Assembly: GCF_905207245.1 (NCBI RefSeq)
Contig: NZ_CAJLKP010000009.1
Span: 1-64,000, forward strand
Reading direction: 5' to 3'
Origin: an uncultured Bacteroides sp.
Lineage (GTDB): Bacteria; Bacteroidota; Bacteroidia; Bacteroidales; Bacteroidaceae
Length of the DNA: 64,000 nt
Positions 8,110 to 17,500 of the stretch are shown here, piece after piece (within the stretch, counting starts at the first letter, position 1; each line of letters begins with the position of its first letter). Under the pieces are notes generated by a model that was not told where the DNA came from, searched no databases, and worked only from the letters and a program-made list of their open reading frames with translations. The position numbers were made by a program, and so were the translations under genes.

Positions 8110-9144
8110 TCAATAATTTACTACACATTCCACATTCATGCCGGCGCGCAGGCGCTCCATATCTTCCGGACGATTGTCCGCAGAAAACTCGATACGGATA
8201 GGAATACGTTGCTCCACTTTCACGAAGTTTCCGGCGGAGTTATCTTGCGGGAGAAGGGAGAAGCTGGCCCCCGTAGCACGGGAGATGGACTTCACGGTTC
8301 CTTTGAAAAGGATATCGGGAACGGCATCCACTTCAATTTCCACGGGCTGGCCTTCCCGGATATGCGTGGTCTGGGTTTCCTTGTAATTGGCCACTATCCA
8401 TTTTTCGTTTTCATCAACCAAGTCCACCAGGGTTTGTCCGGGTTGTATCAGTTGGCCTTCCTGAATTCCCTTCCGTCCGGTGGTTCCATTGCAAGGGGCG
8501 AGGATGATGGTATAGGAAAGATTCAGGCGTGCCAGTTCCAGGGCAGCCTGTGCAAGTTTAATGCCGGCATCGGTTTGTTCCAGGCGGTGGGTCTGTTCCT
8601 GTTTCACCAGGGTGGTGGATTGCCTTTGGCGCAACAGGAGTTCGTAGCGGGCTTTGGAGGCATCATAGTTCGTTTGCACAGCATCATATTGCTGCTTGGT
8701 GACCGCATCCTGCGCCAACAGGTTCTTATAACGGTGATATTCACGTTCGGCATTATCGAGGCGGACTTTAGCTTCCTGCAAGCCGGCGTCGGATACGGCA
8801 ATGTTATTCTGGGTAGTATGTACAGTGGTTGCCACCGCATTCTTGCCGGAAATGGCATTCTGGAAATCAGCCTCAGCCTGTGCCAGACGGAAACGGAACT
8901 CGGCATCTTCTATCACAGCCAGCGTATCGCCTTTGCGAACCTGTTGGTATTCATCGAAATATATCTTCTTGATAAATCCCTGCACGCGGCTGTTGACGGG
9001 GACGATGAGTTGTTTCACCTGTGCATTGTCCGTGTATGCCACGCTGCCGAGGTGGACGAAATGAGAGCACACCCACACCAGTGCGGCAATGAGTAAAAGA
9101 CTAACCACCACGTTATAAATCACTTTTTTCTTCTTGCGTTCCAT
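8110..9144 (-). CDS. EmrA/HlyD-type membrane fusion protein
   Basis: 344 residues with a basic N-terminus and one membrane helix at about 8-30, then a periplasmic part. The first lipoyl half-domain contains AYTDNAQVKQLIVPVNSRVQG. Long helical hairpins rich in Gln, Ala and Arg follow, then the second half-domain (LSYTIILAPCNGTTGRKGIQ) and a beta-barrel. This is the adaptor linking the EmrB-like pump to the outer-membrane channel. It sits between those genes with short gaps (26 bp and 4 bp), which supports one operon. Confidence 0.88.
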   Translation of the reverse strand: MERKKKKVIYNVVVSLLLIAALVWVCSHFVHLGSVAYTDNAQVKQLIVPVNSRVQGFIKKIYFDEYQQVRKGDTLAVIEDAEFRFRLAQAEADFQNAISGKNAVATTVHTTQNNIAVSDAGLQEAKVRLDNAEREYHRYKNLLAQDAVTKQQYDAVQTNYDASKARYELLLRQRQSTTLVKQEQTHRLEQTDAGIKLAQAALELARLNLSYTIILAPCNGTTGRKGIQEGQLIQPGQTLVDLVDENEKWIVANYKETQTTHIREGQPVEIEVDAVPDILFKGTVKSISRATGASFSLLPQDNSAGNFVKVEQRIPIRIEFSADNRPEDMERLRAGMNVECVVNY

Positions 9145-9170
9145 ATGTTCTATTGTTATTTAAAATTCGT

Positions 9171-10484
9171 TTATAGGCTTCCGGCTGTCTTTCTCAGCTT
9201 ATAGAAATTGAAAAGTATATTGATCTGTGCATTCACCAACTGCAATTCCGCATTCAGCTTGGAGTTGCTGGCGTCCAGCATATCGGTAATCAGTGCCAGG
9301 TCATTCAGATAACGGTTATTCACCACACCGTAGTTCTGTGTTGCCAGTTCCAGACTTTTCTCCTGTGTATCACAAATAGTGAAAGCCTCCTGAAAACGGA
9401 TATATGCCGCTTTCACCTCCGTGCGCACATTGTCCTGCAACAGCAAATCACTCTCCTGCGCCCACCGGGTAGACAAGCGTGCCAGACGAATCTTCTTGCC
9501 GGACTTGAACGTAGAAGCGATATCAAACTTCACACCGACACCCACATACCAGTAATTCAGATTTTTATTGATGGGAGGCACTTCAATCGTAATAGGCCCG
9601 TCCAGTTTGTCACCGGCAAAGAGAGCCACAGACGGCAGACGTTCCGCTTTTGCTATCCGTTCATTATACTGAGACTGTTTGATGTTCAGCTTCATCTGTT
9701 GCAGCACAGGCGAACTCAGCACGGCCGTTTCCTGCCAATGCGCTTCTTCCGATGGTTTCGGGAGCCGTCCCAGTAAAGTAGTATCCACCCTTATCACCGT
9801 TTCCTCCGACAATCCGAGTACCGTGGTCAACTGGTTGTTCAGAATGAGAATACCGTTTTCTATCTGCGTCAAAGCCAGTTCCAGAGACTTGAGTTGCAAC
9901 TCATACCGGGTGATATCATTCTTCAAAGCCAGTCCTTGGGATTGCTTGGCATTGATGTCTTCCACCAACTTGCGGGTTTGCTCGATATTCTTCCGGTACA
10001 CTTCCGCCTGGTTCTGCAACTTATACATCTCCAGATAGTTGCCTACCAACAGAAAACGAATATCCTGTTTGTTCTTCTCCCTATCCAATTCCGCCAACTG
10101 TTGCTGCAACCGGGCAATGGCAATCCGGCTCGTAATAGCCCCTCCGGCATAAATTACCTGCGACGCTTCTATCGCAAAGTTATTACCGAAATGCGGCATA
10201 GCGGCATTCTCACCGTTCCCGAAGTCACGATCAGCCAGCCAGGCATCACCCAGATAGCTTGCGGAAAGGGAAACGTCAATGGAAGGAAGTTGGGCATTCC
10301 TGGCTACCTTCACCGCTTGTCCGGCCTCTTCTTCCGCCAAACGGAACGTGCGGATACTGCGGCTGTTAGCGTCCGCCAACTCGAACATCTCTTCAATTGT
10401 CATCTTCTGAATGGTTTGTGCAGATACAAGAGAAACGTTCAGCGCTAAAATCAAGACCAATAAATCTTTCAATCTTTTCATCAT
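9171..10484 (-). CDS. TolC-family outer membrane efflux protein
   Basis: 437 residues with a signal peptide ending at about VSLVSAQ. The protein has the two internally similar alpha-helical/beta-barrel halves of the OEP family, with periodic heptads around residues 130-210 and 330-420. It is the first gene of the leftward efflux operon and provides the outer-membrane duct for the EmrA/EmrB-like pair. Transcription starts in the 145-bp region shared with the AraC-family gene. Confidence 0.85.
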   Translation of the reverse strand: MMKRLKDLLVLILALNVSLVSAQTIQKMTIEEMFELADANSRSIRTFRLAEEEAGQAVKVARNAQLPSIDVSLSASYLGDAWLADRDFGNGENAAMPHFGNNFAIEASQVIYAGGAITSRIAIARLQQQLAELDREKNKQDIRFLLVGNYLEMYKLQNQAEVYRKNIEQTRKLVEDINAKQSQGLALKNDITRYELQLKSLELALTQIENGILILNNQLTTVLGLSEETVIRVDTTLLGRLPKPSEEAHWQETAVLSSPVLQQMKLNIKQSQYNERIAKAERLPSVALFAGDKLDGPITIEVPPINKNLNYWYVGVGVKFDIASTFKSGKKIRLARLSTRWAQESDLLLQDNVRTEVKAAYIRFQEAFTICDTQEKSLELATQNYGVVNNRYLNDLALITDMLDASNSKLNAELQLVNAQINILFNFYKLRKTAGSL

Positions 10485-10574
10485 ATCTATTAAATTGTTA
10501 CCTCAAAAACGGCTGCAAAGTTCGGACAAATTCTTTGCTAAAGGGAAATCTAAAATTTGGCAAAGTTGGTTTAA

Positions 10575-10606
10575 TTTGGAGATTTCGAAGGTTTGCGCTA
10601 CCTTTG
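10575..10606 (+). promoter_or_regulatory. Putative promoter of the AraC-family gene
   Basis: A -33 box TTTG (10575-10578) and a -7 box TACCTTTG (10599-10606) are separated by 20 bp, which fits the Bacteroides consensus. The ATG follows 23 bp later. The divergent efflux operon has only a weaker candidate (GAACTTTG) in the same region. Confidence 0.65.
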
Positions 10607-10629
10607 CCATACAACAAAAAGATTACTTA

Positions 10630-11541
10630 ATGGCTTCTTCCATACGCATCAAGAACATCAGTGAACTCCCCATCATCAGCGGCAGTGAAAACGATACGCG
10701 CAAGAAAATCAGTTGCATCACCATCGGAAACCGGGAAGCGGAAGAACAATTTTCGTCAGACATTCACCTCGATGCCTTCATCATCCTATTGGTTTTATCC
10801 GGAAAGGGACGAGCTGCAATCAATTACAAAACGTATAACATTCAAGCAAATACGCTCTTGCTGCTAACTTCTGCACATTTGTTCCATTTTTATGATTGCA
10901 GTGATGATTTCCAATGCCAATGTCTCTTTGTCAGCAAGATATTTACTGATGAGATGGACTCCACCGATATGATTTACCGGAGAACCAAATATGGCGTAAG
11001 GCTATATAATGAGCCTGTGATCCCTTTGGAGCATCCACATGCCGCCCTATTGGCGGAACGGCTGGACAGCGTTAACAAAAACATTGACCGTACAGAGCAT
11101 TTCTATCACAAGGAAGTGATTCTGAACCGATTGTTTGCTTTCTATCTCGATTTAAGCGATATCCTCGAACGCACCAATCTACCCCATACAGACGGTTGCC
11201 TGACGCGCTACGAAAGTGTCATCAAGTCCTTCATCGAACTACTGGCGGCACATTACCGTGAAGAACACAAAGTAGACTTTTACGCTGAACGGCTAAACCT
11301 TTCCACCCATCACCTGACGCAAATCGTGAAACTCGTGACGGGGCAAAGCGTGAGCGACTTTATCTTTGAAATGCTATTCAGCGAAGCGCGCAACTTGCTG
11401 ACACACTCCAAACTATCCATACAGGAGATAGCCACAACCCTCAACTTTTCCGACCAGTCTTCTTTCGGGAAGTTCTTCAAGCGGAAAGCGGGCATATCGC
11501 CTGTGGATTTCAGAAAAGACATGAAACAGGGAAAAAGATAG
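10630..11541 (+). CDS. AraC-family transcriptional regulator
   Basis: 303 residues. The N-terminal part resembles the cupin-like sensing domain of AraC proteins (GKGRAAINYKTYNIQANTLLL). The C-terminal 100 residues form the two helix-turn-helix motifs (FYAERLNLSTHHLTQIVK; IQEIATTLNFSDQSSFGKFF followed by KRKAGISPVDFRK). I start it at the ATG at 10630, just after a good promoter, not at an in-frame codon 219 bp upstream. It is divergent from the TolC-EmrA-EmrB operon, the classic layout for a local activator responding to a pump substrate. Confidence 0.85.
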   Translation: MASSIRIKNISELPIISGSENDTRKKISCITIGNREAEEQFSSDIHLDAFIILLVLSGKGRAAINYKTYNIQANTLLLLTSAHLFHFYDCSDDFQCQCLFVSKIFTDEMDSTDMIYRRTKYGVRLYNEPVIPLEHPHAALLAERLDSVNKNIDRTEHFYHKEVILNRLFAFYLDLSDILERTNLPHTDGCLTRYESVIKSFIELLAAHYREEHKVDFYAERLNLSTHHLTQIVKLVTGQSVSDFIFEMLFSEARNLLTHSKLSIQEIATTLNFSDQSSFGKFFKRKAGISPVDFRKDMKQGKR

Positions 11542-11587
11542 CTTCTTCGACTCTTTGCTGACTAACAAGTGATTAGTCCGCAATTTT

Positions 11588-11670
11588 TTGCCAGTTATTG
11601 CCAATGCGATGGCAAGGTCTTGCCAATACGGTGGCAAAAGTTTGCCAACGAAGTGGCAAGAAGTTGGCAA
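11588..11670. repeat. 22-bp-period array of TTGCCA/TGGCAA mini-hairpins
   Basis: TTGCCA occurs at 11598, 11620 and 11642 and its complement TGGCAA at 11610, 11632 and 11654. This gives three consecutive 6-bp hairpins with 6-base loops in exact 22-bp steps. Extra half-sites lie at 11588 and 11665. The array fills the gap between the AraC-family gene and the aroA promoter. Confidence 0.85.
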
Positions 11671-11745
11671 TATATATCGTAGTACAGAAATGTACTTATT
11701 CTGCCAACAGAGCATAAAGCTGTTTCTTTATTCAGATATTTATCG

Positions 11746-11753
11746 TACTTTTG
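11746..11753 (+). promoter_or_regulatory. Putative promoter -7 box (TACTTTTG) for aroA
   Basis: This is a perfect TANNTTTG match lying 43 bp upstream of the aroA start codon. Confidence 0.5.
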
Positions 11754-11796
11754 TAGTCTGTAAACCAGCTATTAGATTCTAAGAAAGAATACAACT

Positions 11797-13059
11797 ATGC
11801 GTTATAAACTTTCGGCACCTGCCACTCTGCACACCACTATTCAGCTCCCGGCCTCCAAGAGTATCAGTAACCGGGCTTTGATATTACATGCTCTGGCACA
11901 GGGATGCATCACACCCGCCAATCTGAGCGACTGCGACGACACCCGTGTCATGATAAAGGCTTTGGACGGAACTCCCGAACATATCGACATCCTTGCCGCC
12001 GGAACAGCGATGCGTTTTCTCACCGCTTATCTCAGCGTAACACCCGGTACACGCATCATTACGGGTACCGAACGGATGCAGCAACGCCCTATACGGATTC
12101 TTGTGGATGCCCTGCGCGAACTGGGTGCGCAAATAGAATATGCCGGCAAAGAGGGTTACCCTCCGCTACGCATCACGGGCACGGAGCTGACGGGCGAAGA
12201 AATCACGTTGGCCGGAAACGTAAGCTCACAATATATATCTGCCTTACTGATGATTGGTCCGATTCTGAAAAACGGACTGAAACTGAACCTGACGGGAGAA
12301 ATCATCTCACGCCCCTATATCAACCTGACGTTGCAACTGATGAAGGAATTCGGTGCAGAAGCCGCATGGAGTTCCGAAAGTAGCATCACCGTCCGCCCCG
12401 GCACTTACAAAGACATACCTTTCACGGTGGAAAGCGACTGGAGTGCTGCGTCCTATTGGTATCAGATGGTTGCCCTGAGCCATGACGATGCAACTAACGA
12501 CAAGGAAACCGTAAAAACTGAGGTGGAATTATCGGGACTTTTCCCACGCAGTTATCAGGGAGACAGCCGGGGAGCGGAGATATTCACGAAACTTGGTGTA
12601 CGGACAGCACATACCGACCGTGGAGTAGTATTGACCAAGATGGGCAGCCCTGTTGCCCGCATCGAGGAAGATTTAGTCGATATACCCGACTTGGCACAAA
12701 CTTTCGTTGTGACTTGTTGTTTAATGAACATACCTTTCCGTTTCACCGGATTGCAGAGTCTGAAAATAAAGGAAACCGACCGGATTCAGGCGCTCATCAC
12801 GGAATTACATAAGTTGGGATATGTGGTGAAGTCGGAAGAGGACAGTATATTAATCTGGAACGGTGAGCGCCATGAACCGGAAACCAACCCCGTTATCGCA
12901 ACTTACGAGGATCACCGGATGGCAATGGCCTTTGCACCTGCCGCCATGCGGATGCCGTCTTTGCTGATTGCAGAGCCTCAGGTGGTTTCCAAATCTTATC
13001 CGGGATATTGGAAAGATTTGCAACAAGCCGGATTTGGAATTAAAGAAATGAAGAATTAA
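11797..13059 (+). CDS. aroA: 3-phosphoshikimate 1-carboxyvinyltransferase (EPSP synthase)
   Basis: 420 residues, close to the family's usual 425-430. It transfers the enolpyruvyl group from PEP to shikimate-3-phosphate, the sixth step of the shikimate pathway. Visible signatures are the substrate-binding LPASKSISNRALILHAL near the N-terminus, GTAMRFLTAYL, QQRPIRILVDALRELGAQ, and LKIKETDRIQAL in the C-terminal domain. The enzyme is cytoplasmic and monomeric. It has its own promoter. A hairpin repeat separates it from the next gene. Confidence 0.95.
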   Translation: MRYKLSAPATLHTTIQLPASKSISNRALILHALAQGCITPANLSDCDDTRVMIKALDGTPEHIDILAAGTAMRFLTAYLSVTPGTRIITGTERMQQRPIRILVDALRELGAQIEYAGKEGYPPLRITGTELTGEEITLAGNVSSQYISALLMIGPILKNGLKLNLTGEIISRPYINLTLQLMKEFGAEAAWSSESSITVRPGTYKDIPFTVESDWSAASYWYQMVALSHDDATNDKETVKTEVELSGLFPRSYQGDSRGAEIFTKLGVRTAHTDRGVVLTKMGSPVARIEEDLVDIPDLAQTFVVTCCLMNIPFRFTGLQSLKIKETDRIQALITELHKLGYVVKSEEDSILIWNGERHEPETNPVIATYEDHRMAMAFAPAAMRMPSLLIAEPQVVSKSYPGYWKDLQQAGFGIKEMKN

Positions 13060-13060
13060 A

Positions 13061-13162
13061 AATTAAAAATGAAGAATGAAGAATGAGGAATGAGGAATTA
13101 CCTGGCGGCATGCTTGTGCAGCGCAGCCAAATTCTTCATTCTTAATTCTTCATTCTTAATTT
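13061..13162. repeat. Heptamer-arm hairpin element (GAATGAA arms)
   Basis: The left arm (13061-13099) repeats GAATGAA/GAATGAG. The right arm (13131-13162) is the complementary ATTCTTC/ATTCTTA series. The core between them contains CCTGGCGGCATGC and TGTGCAGCGCAGCC, similar to the core at 3687-3716. It begins right after the aroA stop codon. Confidence 0.75.
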
Positions 13163-13170
13163 AAAAAGAT

Positions 13171-13590
13171 ATGTGGATACTGATAATAAGTCTGATTGCA
13201 CTTGTCTGTGTTGCCCTTCTGGCAGGATACATCCGCAACCGCCGCTTGCAGAAGAAGATTGAGCGCGGAGAACTGGATGCCATGCCCGAAGTGAAGGAAG
13301 TAGACGCGGAGTGTTGCGGACAACATGAGGTATGCGAACGGGACAGCCTGCTGGCTGCCGTCAGCAAGAAGATAGAGTATTACGACGATGAAGAACTGGA
13401 CAAATACATCGGTGTTGCTCCCGAAGATTATACTTCCGAACAAGAAGATGAATTCAGGGATATATTCTATACAATGCAAGATACTGACGTTGCCGGATGG
13501 GTGCGAAGCCTGCAACTGCGCGGAATTGCGTTGCCGGACAATATCAAAGACGAAGTATTCCTTATTATTGGAGAGAGGAGAATACATTAA
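13171..13590 (+). CDS. Membrane-anchored hypothetical protein with Cys/His motif
   Basis: 139 residues: one N-terminal helix (about 2-20), a basic stop-transfer stretch (RNRRLQKK), then a soluble acidic domain. Directly after the helix comes ECCGQHEVCERD, with three Cys and one His that could hold a metal ion. The rest is rich in Asp and Glu. I recognise it only as a conserved Bacteroidota protein without known function. Its position 86 bp ahead of a metal-type ABC permease makes a role near metal uptake possible, but this is inference. Confidence 0.6.
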   Translation: MWILIISLIALVCVALLAGYIRNRRLQKKIERGELDAMPEVKEVDAECCGQHEVCERDSLLAAVSKKIEYYDDEELDKYIGVAPEDYTSEQEDEFRDIFYTMQDTDVAGWVRSLQLRGIALPDNIKDEVFLIIGERRIH

Positions 13591-13676
13591 ATATCAAATA
13601 TTAATTGTTGGAGTCGATACGAATGTACAAAACCAACACCTCATAATTAATAATTCATATTTCATAATTGAGTACA

Positions 13677-14504
13677 ATGGATTTACTGCAATATACATTC
13701 TTTCAACATGCCCTTATCGGCAGTTTGCTGGCAAGCATCGTTTGCGGGCTTATCGGTACATACATTGTAACAAGGCGGCTGGTGTTCATTAGCGGCGGAC
13801 TGACACATGCTTCTTTTGGTGGTATCGGTTTGGGACTCTATGCAGGCATCTCCCCTATTTTGGCAGCCGGTGTTTTTGCTGTGTTGTCTGCGTTTGGGGT
13901 GGAGTGGTTAAGCAAGCGCAATGACATGCGCGAAGATTCGGCTATTGCTGTATTCTGGACACTGGGCATGGCGTTAGGCATCATGTTCACTTTTCTTTCT
14001 CCGGGGTTTGCGCCCGACCTGTCTGCTTATCTGTTTGGCAATATCCTGACGATTACGATGACTGATATAGCTTTGTTGGCAGGGCTTGCGGCGATACTGA
14101 CCATCTTCTTTGTACTTTATTTGCGACCGATTATTTATGTTGCTTTCGACAGGGAGTTTGCCCGTTCGCAAGGAATTCCGGTGCAGATATTCGAGTACGT
14201 GCTGATGATGTTCATTGCGCTGACCATCGTTGCTTGCCTGCGCATGGTGGGTATCGTGCTGGTCATTTCGCTGCTCACCATTCCGCAAATGACAGCGAAC
14301 TTATTCTCACATCGTTTTCACCGCATTATATGGTTGTCCATCGGCATCGGTTATCTCAGTTGCTTGGGGGGATTGATGATATCTTATTATCTCAATGTGC
14401 CTTCGGGGGCGGCTATCATTTTCTTTTCTATTATTATATATGTAGTATGTAAGTTGGGAAAGAGTTTTTATTTATCTTTACGGCAGAAAACGCAGAATCC
14501 GTAA
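13677..14504 (+). CDS. Metal ABC transporter permease (ZnuB/MntB type)
   Basis: 275 residues with about eight helices, matching the ABC-3 family of zinc/manganese permeases (HALIGSLLASIVCGLIGTYIV; GGLTHASFGGIGLG). I prefer the ATG at 13677 (MDLLQYTFF) over an in-frame TTG nine bases upstream. No ATPase or solute-binding gene is adjacent, so these partners must be encoded elsewhere. Confidence 0.85.
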   Translation: MDLLQYTFFQHALIGSLLASIVCGLIGTYIVTRRLVFISGGLTHASFGGIGLGLYAGISPILAAGVFAVLSAFGVEWLSKRNDMREDSAIAVFWTLGMALGIMFTFLSPGFAPDLSAYLFGNILTITMTDIALLAGLAAILTIFFVLYLRPIIYVAFDREFARSQGIPVQIFEYVLMMFIALTIVACLRMVGIVLVISLLTIPQMTANLFSHRFHRIIWLSIGIGYLSCLGGLMISYYLNVPSGAAIIFFSIIIYVVCKLGKSFYLSLRQKTQNP

Positions 14505-14520
14505 AATCCACTGGCATAGT

Positions 14521-17500
14521 TTGAAACGCAAAGCAGTCTACCTCACTGGCATCTTAGTGACTTTGATGCTCGTTGCCGGATGTTCCACTCGAAAGAACAC
14601 AGCCGGTACACGCTTTTACCATGCCCTGACCACCCGCTACAACGTTTACTTCAACGGCAATGAAGCCTATAAAGCCGGGCTCGAAGCACAACAGCAAGGA
14701 AATAAAGACAATTACATGGAGGTGCTTCCTCTCTATCCCATAGGCAATAAAGAAACCACAGGTATCGGCACTTCCAACTTCGACCGGGCTATTGAAAAAG
14801 CACAAAAAGCCATCCGTCAGCACTCCATCAAACGACGCCCTATCCGCAAGCCGGGGCGGGCATACACCGATGAATACAAGAAATGGCTGGCACGCCGTGA
14901 GTTCAACCCCTTCATACACCGCGCATGGCTGTTACTGGGCAAAGCACAATATCAGAAAGGCGACTTCCCGGAAGCTGCATCAACATTCTCTTACATCGCA
15001 CGCCTTTACGACGGACAAACGGGCATCACTTCCGAAGCACTCATCTGGCTATCCCGCTGTTACTCTGCATTGGGGTGGCAATATGACGCCGAAGATGCCT
15101 TGAACCGGGTGAACAACGACAGCCTCCCCCTGTCGCTGGCAGTTGCGTATGCCTCGGCAACGGGAAATTTCCTGTTGGGCAGCAAGCGGTACAGGGAAGC
15201 CATTCCGCATCTGGAAAAAACCGCCAAAAGCGAAAAGAATAAGAAACAGAAAGCACGTTGTTACTATCTCCTGGGACAGACTTACCAAATGTTGCAGCAA
15301 CCGGAGCAAGCCTATCAGGCTTACAGCAAAGTAATCCGCCTCAACCCACCGTATGAACTGGCCCTCAGCGCCCGTATCCGGCAAACGGAAGTGATGCCCG
15401 CCACCAATAGCCGCAAAATCACAGGAAAGCTGTTACGCCTCAGCCGAGACGAGAAGAATGAAGAATTTCTGGACCAGATATATTATGCATTGGGCAATGT
15501 TTATCTTGCTGAAAAGGATACGGTTCAGGCACTCGCCGCCTATCATAAAGGAATAGGAAAAAGCAAACGAAACGGCGTGGAGAAAGGTGTTCTGCAACTC
15601 ACGTTGGGAAATCTGTATTGGCAACAGGCACGCTATGCCGAAGCGCAGAAAGCATATGCCGAAGCCATCGGACTGATAGACAAGACGCATCAGGAATATG
15701 ACACCGCTACCACCCGTTCGGAAATTCTGGACGAACTGGTGCCGCATACCACTGCCATACAATTGCAAGACAGCTTGCAGCGCCTTGCCGGAATGACGGA
15801 AGAAGAAAGGCTGGCTATAATAAAGGAAATCATCGCGCAAGTCATTGCCCGGGAAGAAGCGGAACGCAAAGCGGCAGAGGAAGCGGAACGGGAAACCCGA
15901 CCGGAACAAAGCATCACCACTACTCCGCAAACCACCCAACCTACCATAGGGGGAAAGCAGGCCTGGTACTTCTACAACCCGCAATTAGTGGAACAGGGAA
16001 AAGCAGACTTCCAACGTTTATGGGGACGCCGGAAACTGGAGGATAACTGGCGGAGAAAGAATAAAACAGTAGTCGCGCTGGATGATTTCGGGGAAATAGA
16101 TTATAACGAATCCGAACAGACTGCCGGAACAGATTCTATTCAGAACAATAAGGAAGGTGAAACTGACCGTACCCACTCGCAGAATAGTGAGAACGGGAAA
16201 ACAGGCACCGACAGCCTTGCCAACGACACGCATCGCCCGGAATACTATCTGTCGCAAATTCCACTGACAGAAGAAGCAATGCAAGCTTCAAACGTATTGT
16301 TATCAGAAGCCCTGTATGGCGCAGGAATGGTATTCAAAGACCGTATGCAGGATTTCCGGAAAGCGGAAACTGCCTTTGAAAGGCTTGTACGCCAATTCCC
16401 GGACTTCACGCAATTGGATGAGGTGTATTATCAGTTGTTCCTGACTGAATTAGCGATGGAGTATTATGGGAAAGGGAGTAGATCCTTCGACAAGCTCAGG
16501 ATGACGGATGACAGTCTTTCTGCACAGCAATATGCGGGAACCCCTTTACAAAAAGCCGAAAGATATAAATCTGAACTTATCGCCCGCTTCCCCAAAAGCC
16601 GTTACGCCAAAACGCTGGCCGACCCGGATTTTGCGGAGAACGCCGTGCACGGCAAGCAACGTGAAGACTCGCTCTATACCCGTGCCTACGAGCATTTCCA
16701 AACTGGAGACACTGCAACCGTACGTGCTGCCGCGCATCTTTCCGCAGAGATATATCCTTTGGGACAGCATCGCCCGAAGTTCATGTTCCTCGATGCCGTC
16801 ACCCGTCTGCAGGGTGGAGAAACCAAGCAATTCCTCGCCACCCTGAAGCAGCTTGTACAGCAATATCCGCAGAATGAAATCACCGACCTCGCCGCCCATA
16901 TACTAAAAGGTATACAGGAAGGGCGTTTGCTGGCACGCGACAGCCATACATTCGGTTCTATCTGGCAACGCCGGAATGCCGAACTTGCCGAAGCCGGTAA
17001 TTTATTAGGCGATAGCCTGGGCAATGTCGCCGTCCTTCCACCGGACAGTGCATTCAGCACGGAGCGCAATGTTCCGTTCCTCTTTATCCTTGCCTACGAA
17101 GAAGGAAAAGTAAACGAAAACATGCTTCTGTTTGAAGTGGCACGCTATAATTTCTCCACCTTCCTGGTGAAGAACTTTGACCTTGCCTTTGCTCACGAGC
17201 GGGGCATCGGGATGCTGCAAATCAAGCCGTTCAGTAATTACGATGAAGCGCAGCAATATTTCCGCAGACTCTATGCCACTCCTGAAATGGCTGCCCGGCT
17301 GAGTGGTATGCGTGCAGTGCTCATTTCGGAAGCAAATTATGAACAACTCATCAAGCAATACAGTTTTGATGACTATGACACCTTCTACCGTGCCCACTTC
17401 TCTTCCATTCCGGAACCCGAATTGAAAGGTTACACGCTGGACGAACCTCTGCTGAATCTTCCTACCGAAGAAGAAGAACGGCAGAAAGAAGAAAATCTGC

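Noticed and set aside
10411..10629. Longer N-terminus of the AraC-family protein
   Set aside because: The extension overlaps the divergent gene and lies upstream of the best promoter; the conserved protein begins at the ATG at 10630.
11588..11670. CRISPR-like regular array
   Set aside because: The period is only 22 bp and there are no unique spacers of 25-40 bp. No cas gene is in the window.
13591..13676. Riboswitch before the metal permease
   Set aside because: The 86-bp gap is AT-rich without a recognisable aptamer or stem pattern.
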